Part shown: positions 16,755 to 26,101 of the stretch, one piece after another
Layout: the number at the start of each line of letters is the position of its first letter
Position numbering within the stretch: the first letter of the stretch is position 1
NCBI RefSeq assembly: GCF_016907715.1
Contig: NZ_JAFBCM010000001.1
Coordinates: 1,364,001 to 1,428,000 of the forward strand
Direction: 5' to 3'
Length of the DNA: 64,000 bases
Source: Tenggerimyces flavus
GTDB taxonomy: Bacteria > Actinomycetota > Actinomycetes > Propionibacteriales > Actinopolymorphaceae
The notes under the pieces: model-generated
What the model was told of the DNA's origin: nothing
The model's input: only the letters and a program-made list of their open reading frames with translations
Database searches by the model: none
Made by a program: the position numbers and the translations under genes

Positions 16755-17123
16755 ATGCCCCGGTTCTTGATCTTGATGGTGGAAGAAGAGCACTTCGCCA
16801 GGTGGGATGCGGCGGACGAGGCGTTGCGGGAGCGGGTGTTCGCGGACTTCCGCGCGTTCACCAAGGCCGTACGGGAGCGGGGTCGGTTCCGGGGTGGGGA
16901 GGCGCTGGCGCACCCCAAGGAGGCGAGGACGCTGCGGGCCGACCAAGGTGCGGGCCGGCAGATCACCGAGGGTCCGTACGCGGAGACCGTCGAGCAGCTC
17001 GGCGGCATGTACCTCGTCGAGCTCCCCGACCTCGCCACCGCGCTGGAGGTCGCCGCGCTGTTGCCCCGCGAGTACGACCTCGAGGTCCGCGAGTGCCTCG
17101 ACGTCGGGGTTCCGGACGAGTGA
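16755..17123 (+). CDS. YCII (DGPF-type) domain protein, ECF42 partner
   Basis: A 122-residue protein of the YCII-related family. It starts MPRFLILMVEEE, and the DGPF signature is present as TEGPYAETVEQLGGMYLVELPD. The small ferredoxin-like alpha/beta domain may bind a ligand or catalyse a simple reaction, but no function is proved. Genes of this family are the conserved neighbours of ECF42 sigma factors. Here its TGA overlaps the GTG start of the sigma gene by four bases, so the two are translationally coupled. Confidence 0.87.
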   Translation: MPRFLILMVEEEHFARWDAADEALRERVFADFRAFTKAVRERGRFRGGEALAHPKEARTLRADQGAGRQITEGPYAETVEQLGGMYLVELPDLATALEVAALLPREYDLEVRECLDVGVPDE

Positions 17124-18340
17124 CCCCACTCGAGACCGTCCTGCGCGACGAGTGGGGCCGCCTGCTCGCGCTGCTCGTCGCGCGGTTCCGGCGGCTCGAC
17201 CTGGCCGAGGACTGCCTGGCTGACGCGTTCGAGGCCGCCGCCCGTACATGGCCGAAAGACGGCACGCCGGAGAACCCGCAAGCCTGGTTGCTCACCGCCG
17301 CCCGCCGCCGCGTCCTCGACCGGCTGAGGGCTGAGGTGGTCGCCGCGAAGAACCTGCCCATGCTGGCCGTCGACGCCGGCATCACCGAGCAGGCCCAGCG
17401 CGTGCTGGCCGACGCCTCGGCGCCCGGCGAAGTCGGCGCTGGGGACGAACGACTCCGCCTGATCCTCCTGTGCGCGCACCCCTCGCTGGCCCACGAGTCG
17501 GCGGCCGCGCTCGCGCTGCGGCTCGTGCTTGGCGTGCCGACCAGTGACATCGCGCGGCTGTTCCTCGTCCCCACCGCGACCATGGCCGCCCGCCTCACCC
17601 GGGCGAGAAAGGGCCTCGCCAGTGCAGCGTTCGAGGTCCCCACCGGCGCGGCACTCCGGCAACGGGTCGCGGCCGTCGCCGACATCGCCTACCTCGCGTT
17701 CACCGCGGCGTACGCACCCGGCTCGGGCGCCGACATCGTGCGCGGCGCCGAGGCCGGCGAGGTGATCCGGCTCGTACGCGTCCTGCGCGAGGTCGGGCCA
17801 GCGGAGCCGGACCTCGATGCCCTGCTGGCGTTGATGCTCCTGCAGCACGCCCGCCGCGACGCCCGTGTCGAGAACGGCGAGCTGGTCCTCCTGCCCGATC
17901 AGGACCGCGGCCGCTGGCACCCGAACGAGATCGCCGAGGCCCTCGCGCTGCTGACCCCCTTGGCCAGCCGCGCGCCGTCGAAGCCGTACCTCCTGCAGGC
18001 GCTGATCGCCGCCGAGCACTCGATCACCGAGAAGGCCGCCGACACCGACTGGGCACGCATCGCCGAGTACTACGAGGAGCTCGAGGCCCTCACGCAGTCG
18101 CCGGTCGTACGACTCAACCGCGCCGTAGCTGTCGCCGAAGCCGAAGGACCGGCGGAAGGACTGCGCCTACTCGAAGGACTGGCGATGCCCGGCCACCGAC
18201 TCCCCGCGGTCCGCGCGGAGCTGCTGGCAAGACAAGGCCGAGGCGACGAGGCGCGCGAGGCGTACGACACAGCCATCGCCGCCTGCGACAACGCCGCCGA
18301 ACGGGCTTACCTCGACCAGCGGCGCGCGAAGGTCGGGTAA
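17120..18340 (+). CDS. RNA polymerase sigma factor, ECF42 type with C-terminal extension
   Basis: A 406-residue protein, far longer than a plain ECF factor. Region 2 covers about residues 8-75 (LALLVARFRRLDLAEDCLADAFEAAARTW), and region 4 about 115-165 (LALRLVLGVPTSDIARLFLVPTATMAARLTRARKGL). The following 230 residues form the helical, TPR-like extension typical of ECF42 (RLNRAVAVAEAEGPAEGL and a closing AYLDQRRAKVG). No anti-sigma gene is nearby, which agrees with the idea that the extension itself controls activity. GTG at 17120 is coupled to the YCII gene. Confidence 0.9.
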   Translation: MTPLETVLRDEWGRLLALLVARFRRLDLAEDCLADAFEAAARTWPKDGTPENPQAWLLTAARRRVLDRLRAEVVAAKNLPMLAVDAGITEQAQRVLADASAPGEVGAGDERLRLILLCAHPSLAHESAAALALRLVLGVPTSDIARLFLVPTATMAARLTRARKGLASAAFEVPTGAALRQRVAAVADIAYLAFTAAYAPGSGADIVRGAEAGEVIRLVRVLREVGPAEPDLDALLALMLLQHARRDARVENGELVLLPDQDRGRWHPNEIAEALALLTPLASRAPSKPYLLQALIAAEHSITEKAADTDWARIAEYYEELEALTQSPVVRLNRAVAVAEAEGPAEGLRLLEGLAMPGHRLPAVRAELLARQGRGDEAREAYDTAIAACDNAAERAYLDQRRAKVG

Positions 18341-18344
18341 ACGG

Positions 18345-19229
18345 TCAGGACTTGGGGTGCGGAGGGTTCGCGCGGTTGGCGGCGGGCTCGGCGATCTGGG
18401 CGCGGAACGGGTGCATCGGGTACACGCCGAGGATGCGGAACTCGGCCGAGAAGAAGGCGAGTTCTTCCAACGCCAGCGCGGTTTTCGGCTCTTCGGGGTG
18501 GCCCTCGATGTCCGCGTAGAACTGGGTCGCGAAGAACGTTCCGCCCAGCTGGTAGCTCTCCAGCTTCGTCATGTTCACGCTGTTCGTCGCGAATCCGCCC
18601 AGCGCCTTGTACAAGGCTGCCGACACGTTGCGTACGCGGAAGACAAACGACGTGATCGCGTTCCCGTCCCCTACCGGCGGCACGACGGGCTCCCGCGCCA
18701 GGACGAGGAACCGCGTCGTGTTGTGGTGCTCGTCCTCCACGTCCCGCGCCAGAATCTCCAGCCCGTAACGCGAAGCGGCCGCGATCGGCGACAACGAAGC
18801 GACCGAGGGATCGCCGAGCTCGGACACCTCCCGAGCCGCACCCGCGGTGTCGTCCGTCACCACCGTCACCCAGCCGTGCTCGCGGATGAGCTTGCGGCAC
18901 TGCCCGAGCGCGTGCACGTGGCTGCGTACGGTTCGGATCGACTCCAGCGACGCCCCGGCCACCGCCATGAGCTGGAAGTGGATCGGCAGGAAGATCTCGC
19001 CGATGATGTGCAGCCCGGACTCCGGCAGCAGGTGGTGGATGTCCGCCACGCGCCCGGCGACGGAGTTGTCCACCGGGATCATCGCCAGTGCCGCACGGCC
19101 GGACGTGACCGCGTCGAGCGCGTCCTCGAACGTACGACAGGGCAGTTGCTCGCGATCCGGATACATCTCCGAGCACGCCATCGCCGAGTTCGCGCCCGGC
19201 TCGCCCTGGAAGGCGATAGGTCCATCCAC
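18345..19229 (-). CDS. pheA: Prephenate dehydratase
   Basis: A monofunctional 294-residue enzyme that converts prephenate to phenylpyruvate in phenylalanine synthesis. The catalytic domain runs from IAFQGEPGANS to the NTTRF motif (about residue 170), with the second lobe holding ALAMIPVDNSVAGRV. An ACT domain follows (about 190-270): ALYKALGGFATNSVNMTKLESYQLGGTFFATQFYADIEG. The phenylalanine-binding motif reads KLESYQ where many members have ESRP, so feedback behaviour may differ. Start is GTG 19229. There is no chorismate mutase fusion and no neighbour from the same pathway. Confidence 0.93.
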   Translation of the reverse strand: MDGPIAFQGEPGANSAMACSEMYPDREQLPCRTFEDALDAVTSGRAALAMIPVDNSVAGRVADIHHLLPESGLHIIGEIFLPIHFQLMAVAGASLESIRTVRSHVHALGQCRKLIREHGWVTVVTDDTAGAAREVSELGDPSVASLSPIAAASRYGLEILARDVEDEHHNTTRFLVLAREPVVPPVGDGNAITSFVFRVRNVSAALYKALGGFATNSVNMTKLESYQLGGTFFATQFYADIEGHPEEPKTALALEELAFFSAEFRILGVYPMHPFRAQIAEPAANRANPPHPKS

Positions 19230-19240
19230 GATCTAGAAGC

Positions 19241-21853
19241 CTATCCCGTCGGCTCGGACGGCCCCGCACCCGCGAAGTAGTCGAGCACCCACGCCGGAGC
19301 GGCCAGCTCGGCAAGAGCGTCGTGCAACCGCTCGTCCCAACCGGGCATCGAACGGTCGACGCCCCACAACGACTCGACGAACGCCTCGACGTCCGGCCGT
19401 CCCGGAGCCATCAGCCAACGCTCCCCGCCCGCGCACGGCGGACCACCTCGCGCCATCGAGACCAGCACCTCGGCAACGTGCCCCGCCAGCAGCTCGGGCG
19501 TCACCGCGTCGTGGATGAACGCGCTCCGCCGCGCCACCGCGTCGTCCACCGCGGCCGCCACCACCGCCTCCAACGACACCGACGAGGCCACGAGCTCCTT
19601 CAGCAACCGCAGCGACCCCGGGATCCCAGGCCTCCCGACGAGATGCGAAACGACGTTCAGCTCGACCCACAGCCGCAGCAGCGGATCCCCGTCCAGGTAG
19701 CGCTGCGCCAACGCGAGGTCGCTCGCGCTCAGCCCGAGCAGCCGGTAGTCCGCGCCACAGCGCCCCGACTGTGGAACGGCGACCTCGGCAGCCGATCCCA
19801 CCGAAACAGCACCGAGCTCGGACGACGACCCGTCCGGCACGCGCACCAGCAGCGGGTTGTCCATCCCGTCGGTGAACGCCGCCGCGACCCCGGGATCCAA
19901 CGTCACGACGTACCGCGACTGGTTGTCCGACAGGTTCATCGTCGCGCCGACCGACTCGCGATCGTCCAACGCTGGAAGGCGATGCACGATCTTCACCGCC
20001 GTGTTCTTGATCACGTCCGGGATCAGCTTCGACGGGATCTGCTCCGCGACGACCAGGCCCTCGCCGTACGCACGGATCTCCGCCAGCAGCGCCGCGAACA
20101 TCTCCACCGCCTGCGCCGCGGGACCAGGCCGATCCGTACGACGCAGCAGCCGGTGCGCCTCCTCCACCACCGTCAGGTGGCGCAACGAGACCGCACTGTC
20201 AAGGCGACCTTGCGCAGCCCGATGATGCTCGGTCAACGCGATCAACACCACGCCGATCAGGAACGCCTTGTCCCGGTCGTCGCCGACGTCCTCGATCTCC
20301 AGGACGACGTTCCGCGACAGCAGCTTGCCCAGGTCGACCTGGTGCCCGCCCTCGAGGAACCGCCCCGTCGTGCCCATCCGCAGCGACCCGAGCCGTACGC
20401 GGACGAACCCCCGCACGTTGTCGGTGATCTCCCGGCTGTAGCCGATCTCCTCGACCACCTGCATAGCGGCGCGTTCGAGGTCGGCGAGCGTCGGGTAGCG
20501 CGGGACATGGTCGGGATGAACGGGCTCGCCGAGCGCGACGTCCCAGCCCTGCTCCTCGTAGGACCGTGTCAGCGCCGCCGACAGCACCTGCGGGAACGGC
20601 TCGTCCGCGTCGAACGCCGCGAGGAACAGAGCCCGCACCAGGTCCAGGTGCGTCTGCAACGCGAAGCCAGGCTGTGGACGCAGCGGATCGATCCCCGCTG
20701 GCACGCCCGACGGGTCGCCCGGCCGGATCACCACGACGGGCTCGTCGAGCGAGGCCGCACGCAGCCGCGCGGCCATCTTGCGGTATTCCGCCTTCGCCGG
20801 TTCGACAACCAGCCAAGGGATTCCGGCCCGCGTCGCCTCCGTCAGCAGCGCACGCACGGTTTGCGACTTGCCCGCGCCGGTCGCGCCACAGACGAACGTG
20901 TGCCGGTTCAGGCTGGCGAACGGGAGGACGAGCTCACCCGCCGGCCGCCGCTCGCGGTCGAGCACCTCGCCGAGGACCAGCCCGGGACCCTCCGACGACT
21001 CCGGGGTGATGTCGAAGTCGGACGACAGCGCCAGCCGGATCCCCGGCACCTCGGCCGTCGGCGTACGGGTCAGCGCGGCCACCAGCCGAGAGCCGGCCAA
21101 CGTGCCCTCGTCCGCCGCCGCGACCTCGTCGAACGTGCCCGCCAGCCGGTCGGGCGCGAGCGAGTACGGCAGACCAGTGAGGTCGATCGAGGCGGCGACC
21201 AGGCCGGCGAGCGCTCGGACGGCCCCGTCGGAGGCGCCCGCGAGCAGCACCCGGACGCGCCACAGCCCGAGCGACTCGGCCTCGCGCAGCTCCCGGAGTC
21301 GCGCGTTCAGCCGGTCGTGCTCGACGGCGCGCACCGGCGACTGCTCGGCCCGCGTCATCGCCTGCCGGGCCCCGTCACCGACCTCCTCCAAGAGACGGTG
21401 AACGTCGGCTGGCCGGACCTGTTCGGCCAACGTGACAAGGGCGAACGGCTCGTTCCACACGCTCAGCAGCGAACCCTCGAGCGACGGCGCGCGCCTGTTC
21501 GGATCGGCGGGCTCGGACTCGCCGACGAGCAGCCCGTCGTGCCGAGGGACGAGCCGAGACCAGGCCGGCAGCTCCGCGAACTGCTTGTCGCTGGCAGGCA
21601 CGGCCCGGCTCGCCGGCGGCAGCAGCGACGGCCCGGCCGTGAGGATCTCGACCGGCCCGCCCGTACGCGTGCGGAGCCAGCCGAACAGCACCGTCGCGGG
21701 CCCGGCCGCGGCGGAGTGGTACGCGGCGATGACGGAGGCGAGTCGTCGTACGCCGTCGGGATCGGTCACCTGAGCGGCGTCGTCCAGTGGTCGCGGCAGC
21801 TCGACCACGCGGACCAGGCCGTTCGGCATCGACGATCCGGCCACCCCGCTCAT
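19241..21853 (-). CDS. HerA-like (DUF87) ATPase of unknown function
   Basis: An 870-residue P-loop ATPase of the HerA/FtsK group. About 310 N-terminal residues of unassigned fold precede a HerA-type barrel segment (GPGLVLGEVLDRERRPAGELVL). Walker A is VCGATGAGKSQT at about 322-333, Walker B is LTVVEEAHRLLRR, and a later VIKNTAVKIVHRL segment resembles the arginine-bearing hexamer interface of HerA. A C-terminal region of about 200 residues lacks known motifs. Such ATPases are hexameric DNA translocases, and many work with a nuclease or membrane partner; none is next to this gene. The small gene at 21924 is the only same-strand neighbour. ATG 21853 or the ATG eight codons later may be the start. 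Confidence 0.75.
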   Translation of the reverse strand: MSGVAGSSMPNGLVRVVELPRPLDDAAQVTDPDGVRRLASVIAAYHSAAAGPATVLFGWLRTRTGGPVEILTAGPSLLPPASRAVPASDKQFAELPAWSRLVPRHDGLLVGESEPADPNRRAPSLEGSLLSVWNEPFALVTLAEQVRPADVHRLLEEVGDGARQAMTRAEQSPVRAVEHDRLNARLRELREAESLGLWRVRVLLAGASDGAVRALAGLVAASIDLTGLPYSLAPDRLAGTFDEVAAADEGTLAGSRLVAALTRTPTAEVPGIRLALSSDFDITPESSEGPGLVLGEVLDRERRPAGELVLPFASLNRHTFVCGATGAGKSQTVRALLTEATRAGIPWLVVEPAKAEYRKMAARLRAASLDEPVVVIRPGDPSGVPAGIDPLRPQPGFALQTHLDLVRALFLAAFDADEPFPQVLSAALTRSYEEQGWDVALGEPVHPDHVPRYPTLADLERAAMQVVEEIGYSREITDNVRGFVRVRLGSLRMGTTGRFLEGGHQVDLGKLLSRNVVLEIEDVGDDRDKAFLIGVVLIALTEHHRAAQGRLDSAVSLRHLTVVEEAHRLLRRTDRPGPAAQAVEMFAALLAEIRAYGEGLVVAEQIPSKLIPDVIKNTAVKIVHRLPALDDRESVGATMNLSDNQSRYVVTLDPGVAAAFTDGMDNPLLVRVPDGSSSELGAVSVGSAAEVAVPQSGRCGADYRLLGLSASDLALAQRYLDGDPLLRLWVELNVVSHLVGRPGIPGSLRLLKELVASSVSLEAVVAAAVDDAVARRSAFIHDAVTPELLAGHVAEVLVSMARGGPPCAGGERWLMAPGRPDVEAFVESLWGVDRSMPGWDERLHDALAELAAPAWVLDYFAGAGPSEPTG

Positions 21854-21923
21854 TACGCCGCAGCGTAGCGCGACGCTCGCGATCCGCGACAGCGTCGCGA
21901 GCGTAGCTGTGGATAACCGGCGC

Positions 21924-22139
21924 TCAGTGCGCCATGGAGTGGTGTTTCGCCTCGACCCAGGCGCGGACCTTCTCCGCCGTCTGGGTCAGGTCGTCGAGGC
22001 CAGACAGCATCGCCTCGTGATCGGCCCACGCCCGCGTGAACACCTCGGGATACGTCCCGGCGAGCTTGGCCTGGGCGACCTGGAGCTCGCCCAGCAGTGC
22101 GGCCAGTTCACCCTGCTCATCACGACTCAGATCACACAT
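21924..22139 (-). CDS. Small helical protein upstream of the HerA-like gene
   Basis: A 71-residue protein not matching any family I know. It begins MCDLSRDEQGELAALLGELQ and is strongly helical, with a LSGLDDLTQTAEKVRAWVEAK segment towards the C-terminus. There is no signal peptide or membrane span. The ATG at 22139 was chosen over one 18 codons upstream because composition becomes typical from there. The gene lies 70 bp upstream of the HerA-like ATPase on the same strand and could be its accessory subunit, which is only an inference from position. Confidence 0.6.
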   Translation of the reverse strand: MCDLSRDEQGELAALLGELQVAQAKLAGTYPEVFTRAWADHEAMLSGLDDLTQTAEKVRAWVEAKHHSMAH

Positions 22140-22288
22140 GTGGCCACGGTAAGTGACCACTCCGGACCGGTCAATCGGGTGTCCAGGAACCACCCAGTGA
22201 ACGCTCAGCTTCTTGACATGCTGCTCTCAGCACCGGCATAGGCGCGCTGGCGATCCTGGCAGCAAGCCGACCGCAGAAGGGCACGACG

Positions 22289-23143
22289 ATGACCGCCGAT
22301 CACAGTCACGAGCACGACCGAGGACTCTCCCACGACCTGCCCACGCTGCTGAGCCGCCGCCGCGCGCTGTCGGTGTTCGGCGGCGCCGGACTGGTCGCCG
22401 CGCTCGCCGCCTGCGCCCCGGACGCCACCAACACGGCGGACACCACGAGCGACCCGAGCGACGCGCCGACCACGGGCAGCACCGACAGCGGCTCCGGTAA
22501 CAACGCGAGCACGAGCACCGACGAGATCCCGGAGGAGACGGCCGGCCCGTACCCCGGCGACGGCTCCAATGGGGTCAACGTGCTCACCGAGTCCGGCATC
22601 GTGCGCAGCGACCTGACCAAGAGCTTCGGCTCGGCCTCCGGCGTCGCGGAAGGCGTGCCGCTGACGATCAAGCTCAAGGTGCTGAACGTGAACAACGGCA
22701 CCTCCGCCGCCCTCGCCGGCGCCGCGGTCTACCTCTGGCACTGCGACCGCGAGGGCAGGTACTCGCTGTACTCCGACGGCGTCACCGAGGAGAACTACCT
22801 GCGCGGCGTCCAGGAGAGCGACGCCGACGGCAATGTCACGTTCACCAGCATCTACCCCGCCGCGTACTCCGGCCGCTGGCCGCACATCCACTTCGAGGTT
22901 TACGAGAGCCTGCAGGCCGCGACCACCGCGAGCAGCAAGCTGCGCACCTCCCAGCTCGCGCTGCCCGAGGACGTGAGCGCGCAGGTGTACGCGACCGAGG
23001 GATACGAGCAGAGCGTGCGGAATCTGGAGCAGACCTCCCTGGACAGCGACATGGTCTTCAGCGACGGCTACTCGTTGCAGCTGGCGGCCGTGAACGGTGA
23101 CGTGACCAGCGGCTACACGGCCACCCTGAATGTCCCGGTCTGA
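22289..23143 (+). CDS. Secreted intradiol ring-cleavage dioxygenase-like lipoprotein
   Basis: A 284-residue protein. A twin-arginine signal (SRRRALSVFGGAGLVAALAAC) leads to a lipobox Cys near residue 43, so it should be folded in the cytoplasm, exported by Tat and anchored outside. A Ser/Thr/Asp-rich linker of about 40 residues follows. The core domain is the intradiol dioxygenase beta sandwich: VYLWHCDREGRYSLYSDG supplies one Tyr ligand, and GRWPHIHFEVY supplies the two iron His residues. Family members open catechol rings between the hydroxyls. Extracellular members of this type are common in actinobacteria, with aromatic polymer breakdown products as probable substrates. No catabolic genes adjoin it. 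Confidence 0.87.
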   Translation: MTADHSHEHDRGLSHDLPTLLSRRRALSVFGGAGLVAALAACAPDATNTADTTSDPSDAPTTGSTDSGSGNNASTSTDEIPEETAGPYPGDGSNGVNVLTESGIVRSDLTKSFGSASGVAEGVPLTIKLKVLNVNNGTSAALAGAAVYLWHCDREGRYSLYSDGVTEENYLRGVQESDADGNVTFTSIYPAAYSGRWPHIHFEVYESLQAATTASSKLRTSQLALPEDVSAQVYATEGYEQSVRNLEQTSLDSDMVFSDGYSLQLAAVNGDVTSGYTATLNVPV

Positions 23144-23237
23144 CCGCAACCGAGCCCGGCCGTAGCCAGGCGCGGGTGGTAAAGTCCGCCGAAATTCCCA
23201 GGCACTTCCCAGCTTGGCTTCGGTGGAGGAACGTCCC

Positions 23238-23858
23238 GTGCTCGCAGGTCTCAAGAGGCTGCTGCATCACGTACCGCTCTACGTCGCGCTGCAGAAGGGC
23301 ATCGGCGCGGACCGGCTGCGCTATCGGTGCATCGAGGCGCTCGACCTGCATGACGGCGACGCCGTCCTCGACCTCGGCTGCGGGCCGGCGTACTACTTCG
23401 AGCGGCTGCCGAAGGTCACCTACTTCGGGTACGACACCGAGCAGCGCTACATCGCGTACGCGAACGCCAAGTGGGGCGACAAGGCGAGCTTCCGCTGCGA
23501 GCTGTTCGACGACGAGCAGGCCAAGACGCTGCCACCGATCGACGCCGTCATGATGCTCGGCCTGCTGCACCACCTGTCCGACGAGCAGTGCCGCCAGCTG
23601 CTCGAGCTCGCCGGCAGGGTGCTCGCGCCCGGCGGCACGGTGATCTCCGTCGACACCTGCTTCGAGCCCACGCAGGGCCGGATCTCGCGCTGGATGTCGG
23701 AGAACGACCGCGGCGAGTACGTCGGCGAGCCGTCTCGTTTCACCAACCTGGCTGAGGAGTTCTTCGGCAAGGTCGAGGGCGAGGTCGTCAACGACGCGAC
23801 GCGCATCCCGTCCAGTCACTGGATGATGCGCATGCAGGCACCTCAGTTGAGCTCGTAG
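23238..23858 (+). CDS. Class I SAM-dependent methyltransferase
   Basis: A 206-residue methyltransferase. Motif I is DAVLDLGCGPAYYFERL, the acidic ribose-binding end of strand 2 is YFGYDTEQRYIAYA, and motif III/post lies around DAVMMLGLLHHLSDEQ and VLAPGGTVISVDTCFEP. The C-terminal part has ISRWMSENDRGEYV, a segment found in lipid- or glycan-associated methyltransferases. GTG 23238 was preferred over TTG 23214 because a GGAGGA ribosome site lies nine bases before it. It overlaps the convergent polytopic membrane protein by 16 bp. A role with the cell-surface glycan genes that follow is possible but not shown. Confidence 0.82.
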   Translation: MLAGLKRLLHHVPLYVALQKGIGADRLRYRCIEALDLHDGDAVLDLGCGPAYYFERLPKVTYFGYDTEQRYIAYANAKWGDKASFRCELFDDEQAKTLPPIDAVMMLGLLHHLSDEQCRQLLELAGRVLAPGGTVISVDTCFEPTQGRISRWMSENDRGEYVGEPSRFTNLAEEFFGKVEGEVVNDATRIPSSHWMMRMQAPQLSS

Positions 23859-26101
23859 ACCGCCATCCGCCCGTTGTCGAAGACCCGTTTCGCCAACGTG
23901 GCAAGGGCAGGTGACTCCTCACCGACCTGGCGGTCGACGACGAGGAACCGTACGTGGTTGGTCGCGCGCAGGTCGTCCAAGCCGGCCCGCGTCGGCGCCG
24001 TGATCGCCGCGTCGTTCTTCGCCAGCAGCGGCTGGTCCCAGAACGCCGGGTAGCTCAGGTTCGCCATCCGCGGCGCGAACCCCCAGCCCTCGACCAGCAC
24101 GCGGCGCTCGGAGTACGCCGACAGCCAGAACGTCCGCGAGTCGCAGACGTCGCCCTCGTACACGATCTTGCAGTGCACGTTGGTCGCGATCACGTCGCGC
24201 GGTGAGCTGTGGTCGCGTACGTAGCGAGCCGCGTCGATCCGCGACTTGGGCATGTTGACCAGGGCGTACGCGCCGCCGTTCGGCACCTCGATGCCCTTGT
24301 GGATGTCCATGATCAGCCCCGGCGCGCCCGCGACGAGGACGCCGGTGAGCAGCACGACCGCGCCGCGACCGCGCAGTGCCGGCACGGCGAGCCGGACGAG
24401 GAACCAGCCGATCATCAGCAGGATGCCGAACGCGGTGAGGCCGATGATCCAGATCAGGATCGGACGCAGCTCGGCGAACGCGTTGCCCGACGGCGGTGAC
24501 GTGGCGTACCGCAGCTGGACCGCGATCAGCAGGCCGGCGAACGCCGCCGCGAACGCGGCGAGCGCGCCCTTGCCGTGATCGGTGAGCTTCGCGCGTTCCA
24601 GCACGAGCGCGAAGCCCCACGCCGACAGCAGCACGCCGAACGTGAAGCCGGCGCGGGTGAAGTACTGGTTGCCGCCGGACGGCTGGTCGAACAGCAGGTA
24701 CAGGCCCGGGCCCGCGAGCGCTCCGCCGAGCAGCAGCCACTGCGCCGGATCGAGTCGGCCTTTCTTCAACCAGACAAGGGGAATCACACCCGCGACGCGG
24801 GACTGCATGTTGACCAGGAACACGATGGCGACGAGCAGCAGCAGCGCCCAGCCGGAGCCCTCGGGCACGTACACCTCGAGGCCGCCGAGTGGTCCGAAGC
24901 GCACGCCGTAGCTGTTGAAGTCGAACAGCACGGCGAGCGCGAAGAACTGCGCCGCGCCGGCCAAGAGCCCGATCCCGACGACCTTCCAGGGGATCTTCCG
25001 TTGCGTCACGAGCAACGCGGCCGCGGTGATCGCGAGCGCCACCGCGACGACCGGCACCGAGCTCGCCTTCGCCCCGCTGGAGGCGAACAACAGCAATGTG
25101 GCAAGGACGAACGCGCCAGCGGTGCCCATCGGCGGCGTACGTTTCGCGCCGGCCAACGAGGCGAGCGGCGCGATCAGCGCGATCAGTAACACCCAGCTGT
25201 ACGTCATCGACATGCCGTGCCAGATGACGAACGCGGCCTGCGTACCGAACGGCTGGGTGACGAAGTGGGTGAAGTTGACCTCGCCGATCACGAAGAACAG
25301 CACCGCGGCGCCGGCACCGACGTACGGGCGGCCGCTCAGCCGCCAGCCGACGACGCCGGTGAGCACGATCGCGGCCGCGCACAGCGCGGGGATCGCCAGG
25401 CGCAGCGCGACGACGGGCAGGTCGATGTGGCCGACGAGGCTGGTCGCGGCCATGTGGACGTACCCGAACCAGTGGTAGTGCAGCGGCTCGTCTGCGACCT
25501 GCGGCAGGTGGATCGGGAACTGGTGCTTGGCCTCGCCGGCCAGGGAGAGCTGGTAGGCGAGGTCGAGGTACTGGTTGGTGCCATCGGACGTCGGCAGGAT
25601 CGGGTTGCGGTTGAGGAAGACCTGGCCGAGGTAGTACGTGAAGAACGCGACGACGCCCGCGATCGCCCAGGACCAGCCGATCGGCGGGCGAGCCGCGTAG
25701 TCGCGCACCCACCAGTGCCTTCTCAGGCGCGGTATGGCGGCGAACGGGACGATGACGGCCAACGGCCACACCCACAGCCAGCTCTGCAGGTGCAGCGGGG
25801 CCATGACCGCCCAGGCCGCGAGCTCCAGGACGAGGCCGGTGGCCGTACCCAGCGCGAGGTCCTCGACGAGGGCGTGCGGCGTGCGGCGCAGCGCGCGGTA
25901 GAGAAGTGTGCCGGGGAGGATGACCGCGAGGACCGCGTACCCGACGTACCTGAGCAGGTCGAGCGGCGAGGTGTCGGCGGCGAGCAGGATGCCGAAGCAG
26001 ACGACGATCGCCGACGCGAGCGGCGCCCAGCGCAGCAGGTCTGGCGAGGTCGCCGTGGGTGCTCTGCGGGAGCCGGCGGATCTCGTCGTGACCACGGTCA
26101 T
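23843..26101 (-). CDS. Large polytopic membrane protein, glycosyltransferase-like
   Basis: A 752-residue protein with roughly 14-16 membrane helices and a C-terminal soluble domain of about 140 residues (from MPKSRIDAARYVRDHSSPRDVIATN). A short extracellular loop after the fifth helix carries NPILPTSDGTNQYLDLAYQLSLAGEAKHQFP, with the acidic residue position typical of GT-C polyprenyl-phosphate-sugar transferases, and HYHWFGYVHM follows. It is therefore probably a GT-C-type enzyme or related scaffold. The four-base overlap with the polyprenyl-phosphate glycosyltransferase gene upstream supports this: that enzyme would make the lipid-linked sugar donor. No exact family is certain. Confidence 0.65.
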   Translation of the reverse strand: MTVVTTRSAGSRRAPTATSPDLLRWAPLASAIVVCFGILLAADTSPLDLLRYVGYAVLAVILPGTLLYRALRRTPHALVEDLALGTATGLVLELAAWAVMAPLHLQSWLWVWPLAVIVPFAAIPRLRRHWWVRDYAARPPIGWSWAIAGVVAFFTYYLGQVFLNRNPILPTSDGTNQYLDLAYQLSLAGEAKHQFPIHLPQVADEPLHYHWFGYVHMAATSLVGHIDLPVVALRLAIPALCAAAIVLTGVVGWRLSGRPYVGAGAAVLFFVIGEVNFTHFVTQPFGTQAAFVIWHGMSMTYSWVLLIALIAPLASLAGAKRTPPMGTAGAFVLATLLLFASSGAKASSVPVVAVALAITAAALLVTQRKIPWKVVGIGLLAGAAQFFALAVLFDFNSYGVRFGPLGGLEVYVPEGSGWALLLLVAIVFLVNMQSRVAGVIPLVWLKKGRLDPAQWLLLGGALAGPGLYLLFDQPSGGNQYFTRAGFTFGVLLSAWGFALVLERAKLTDHGKGALAAFAAAFAGLLIAVQLRYATSPPSGNAFAELRPILIWIIGLTAFGILLMIGWFLVRLAVPALRGRGAVVLLTGVLVAGAPGLIMDIHKGIEVPNGGAYALVNMPKSRIDAARYVRDHSSPRDVIATNVHCKIVYEGDVCDSRTFWLSAYSERRVLVEGWGFAPRMANLSYPAFWDQPLLAKNDAAITAPTRAGLDDLRATNHVRFLVVDRQVGEESPALATLAKRVFDNGRMAVYELN

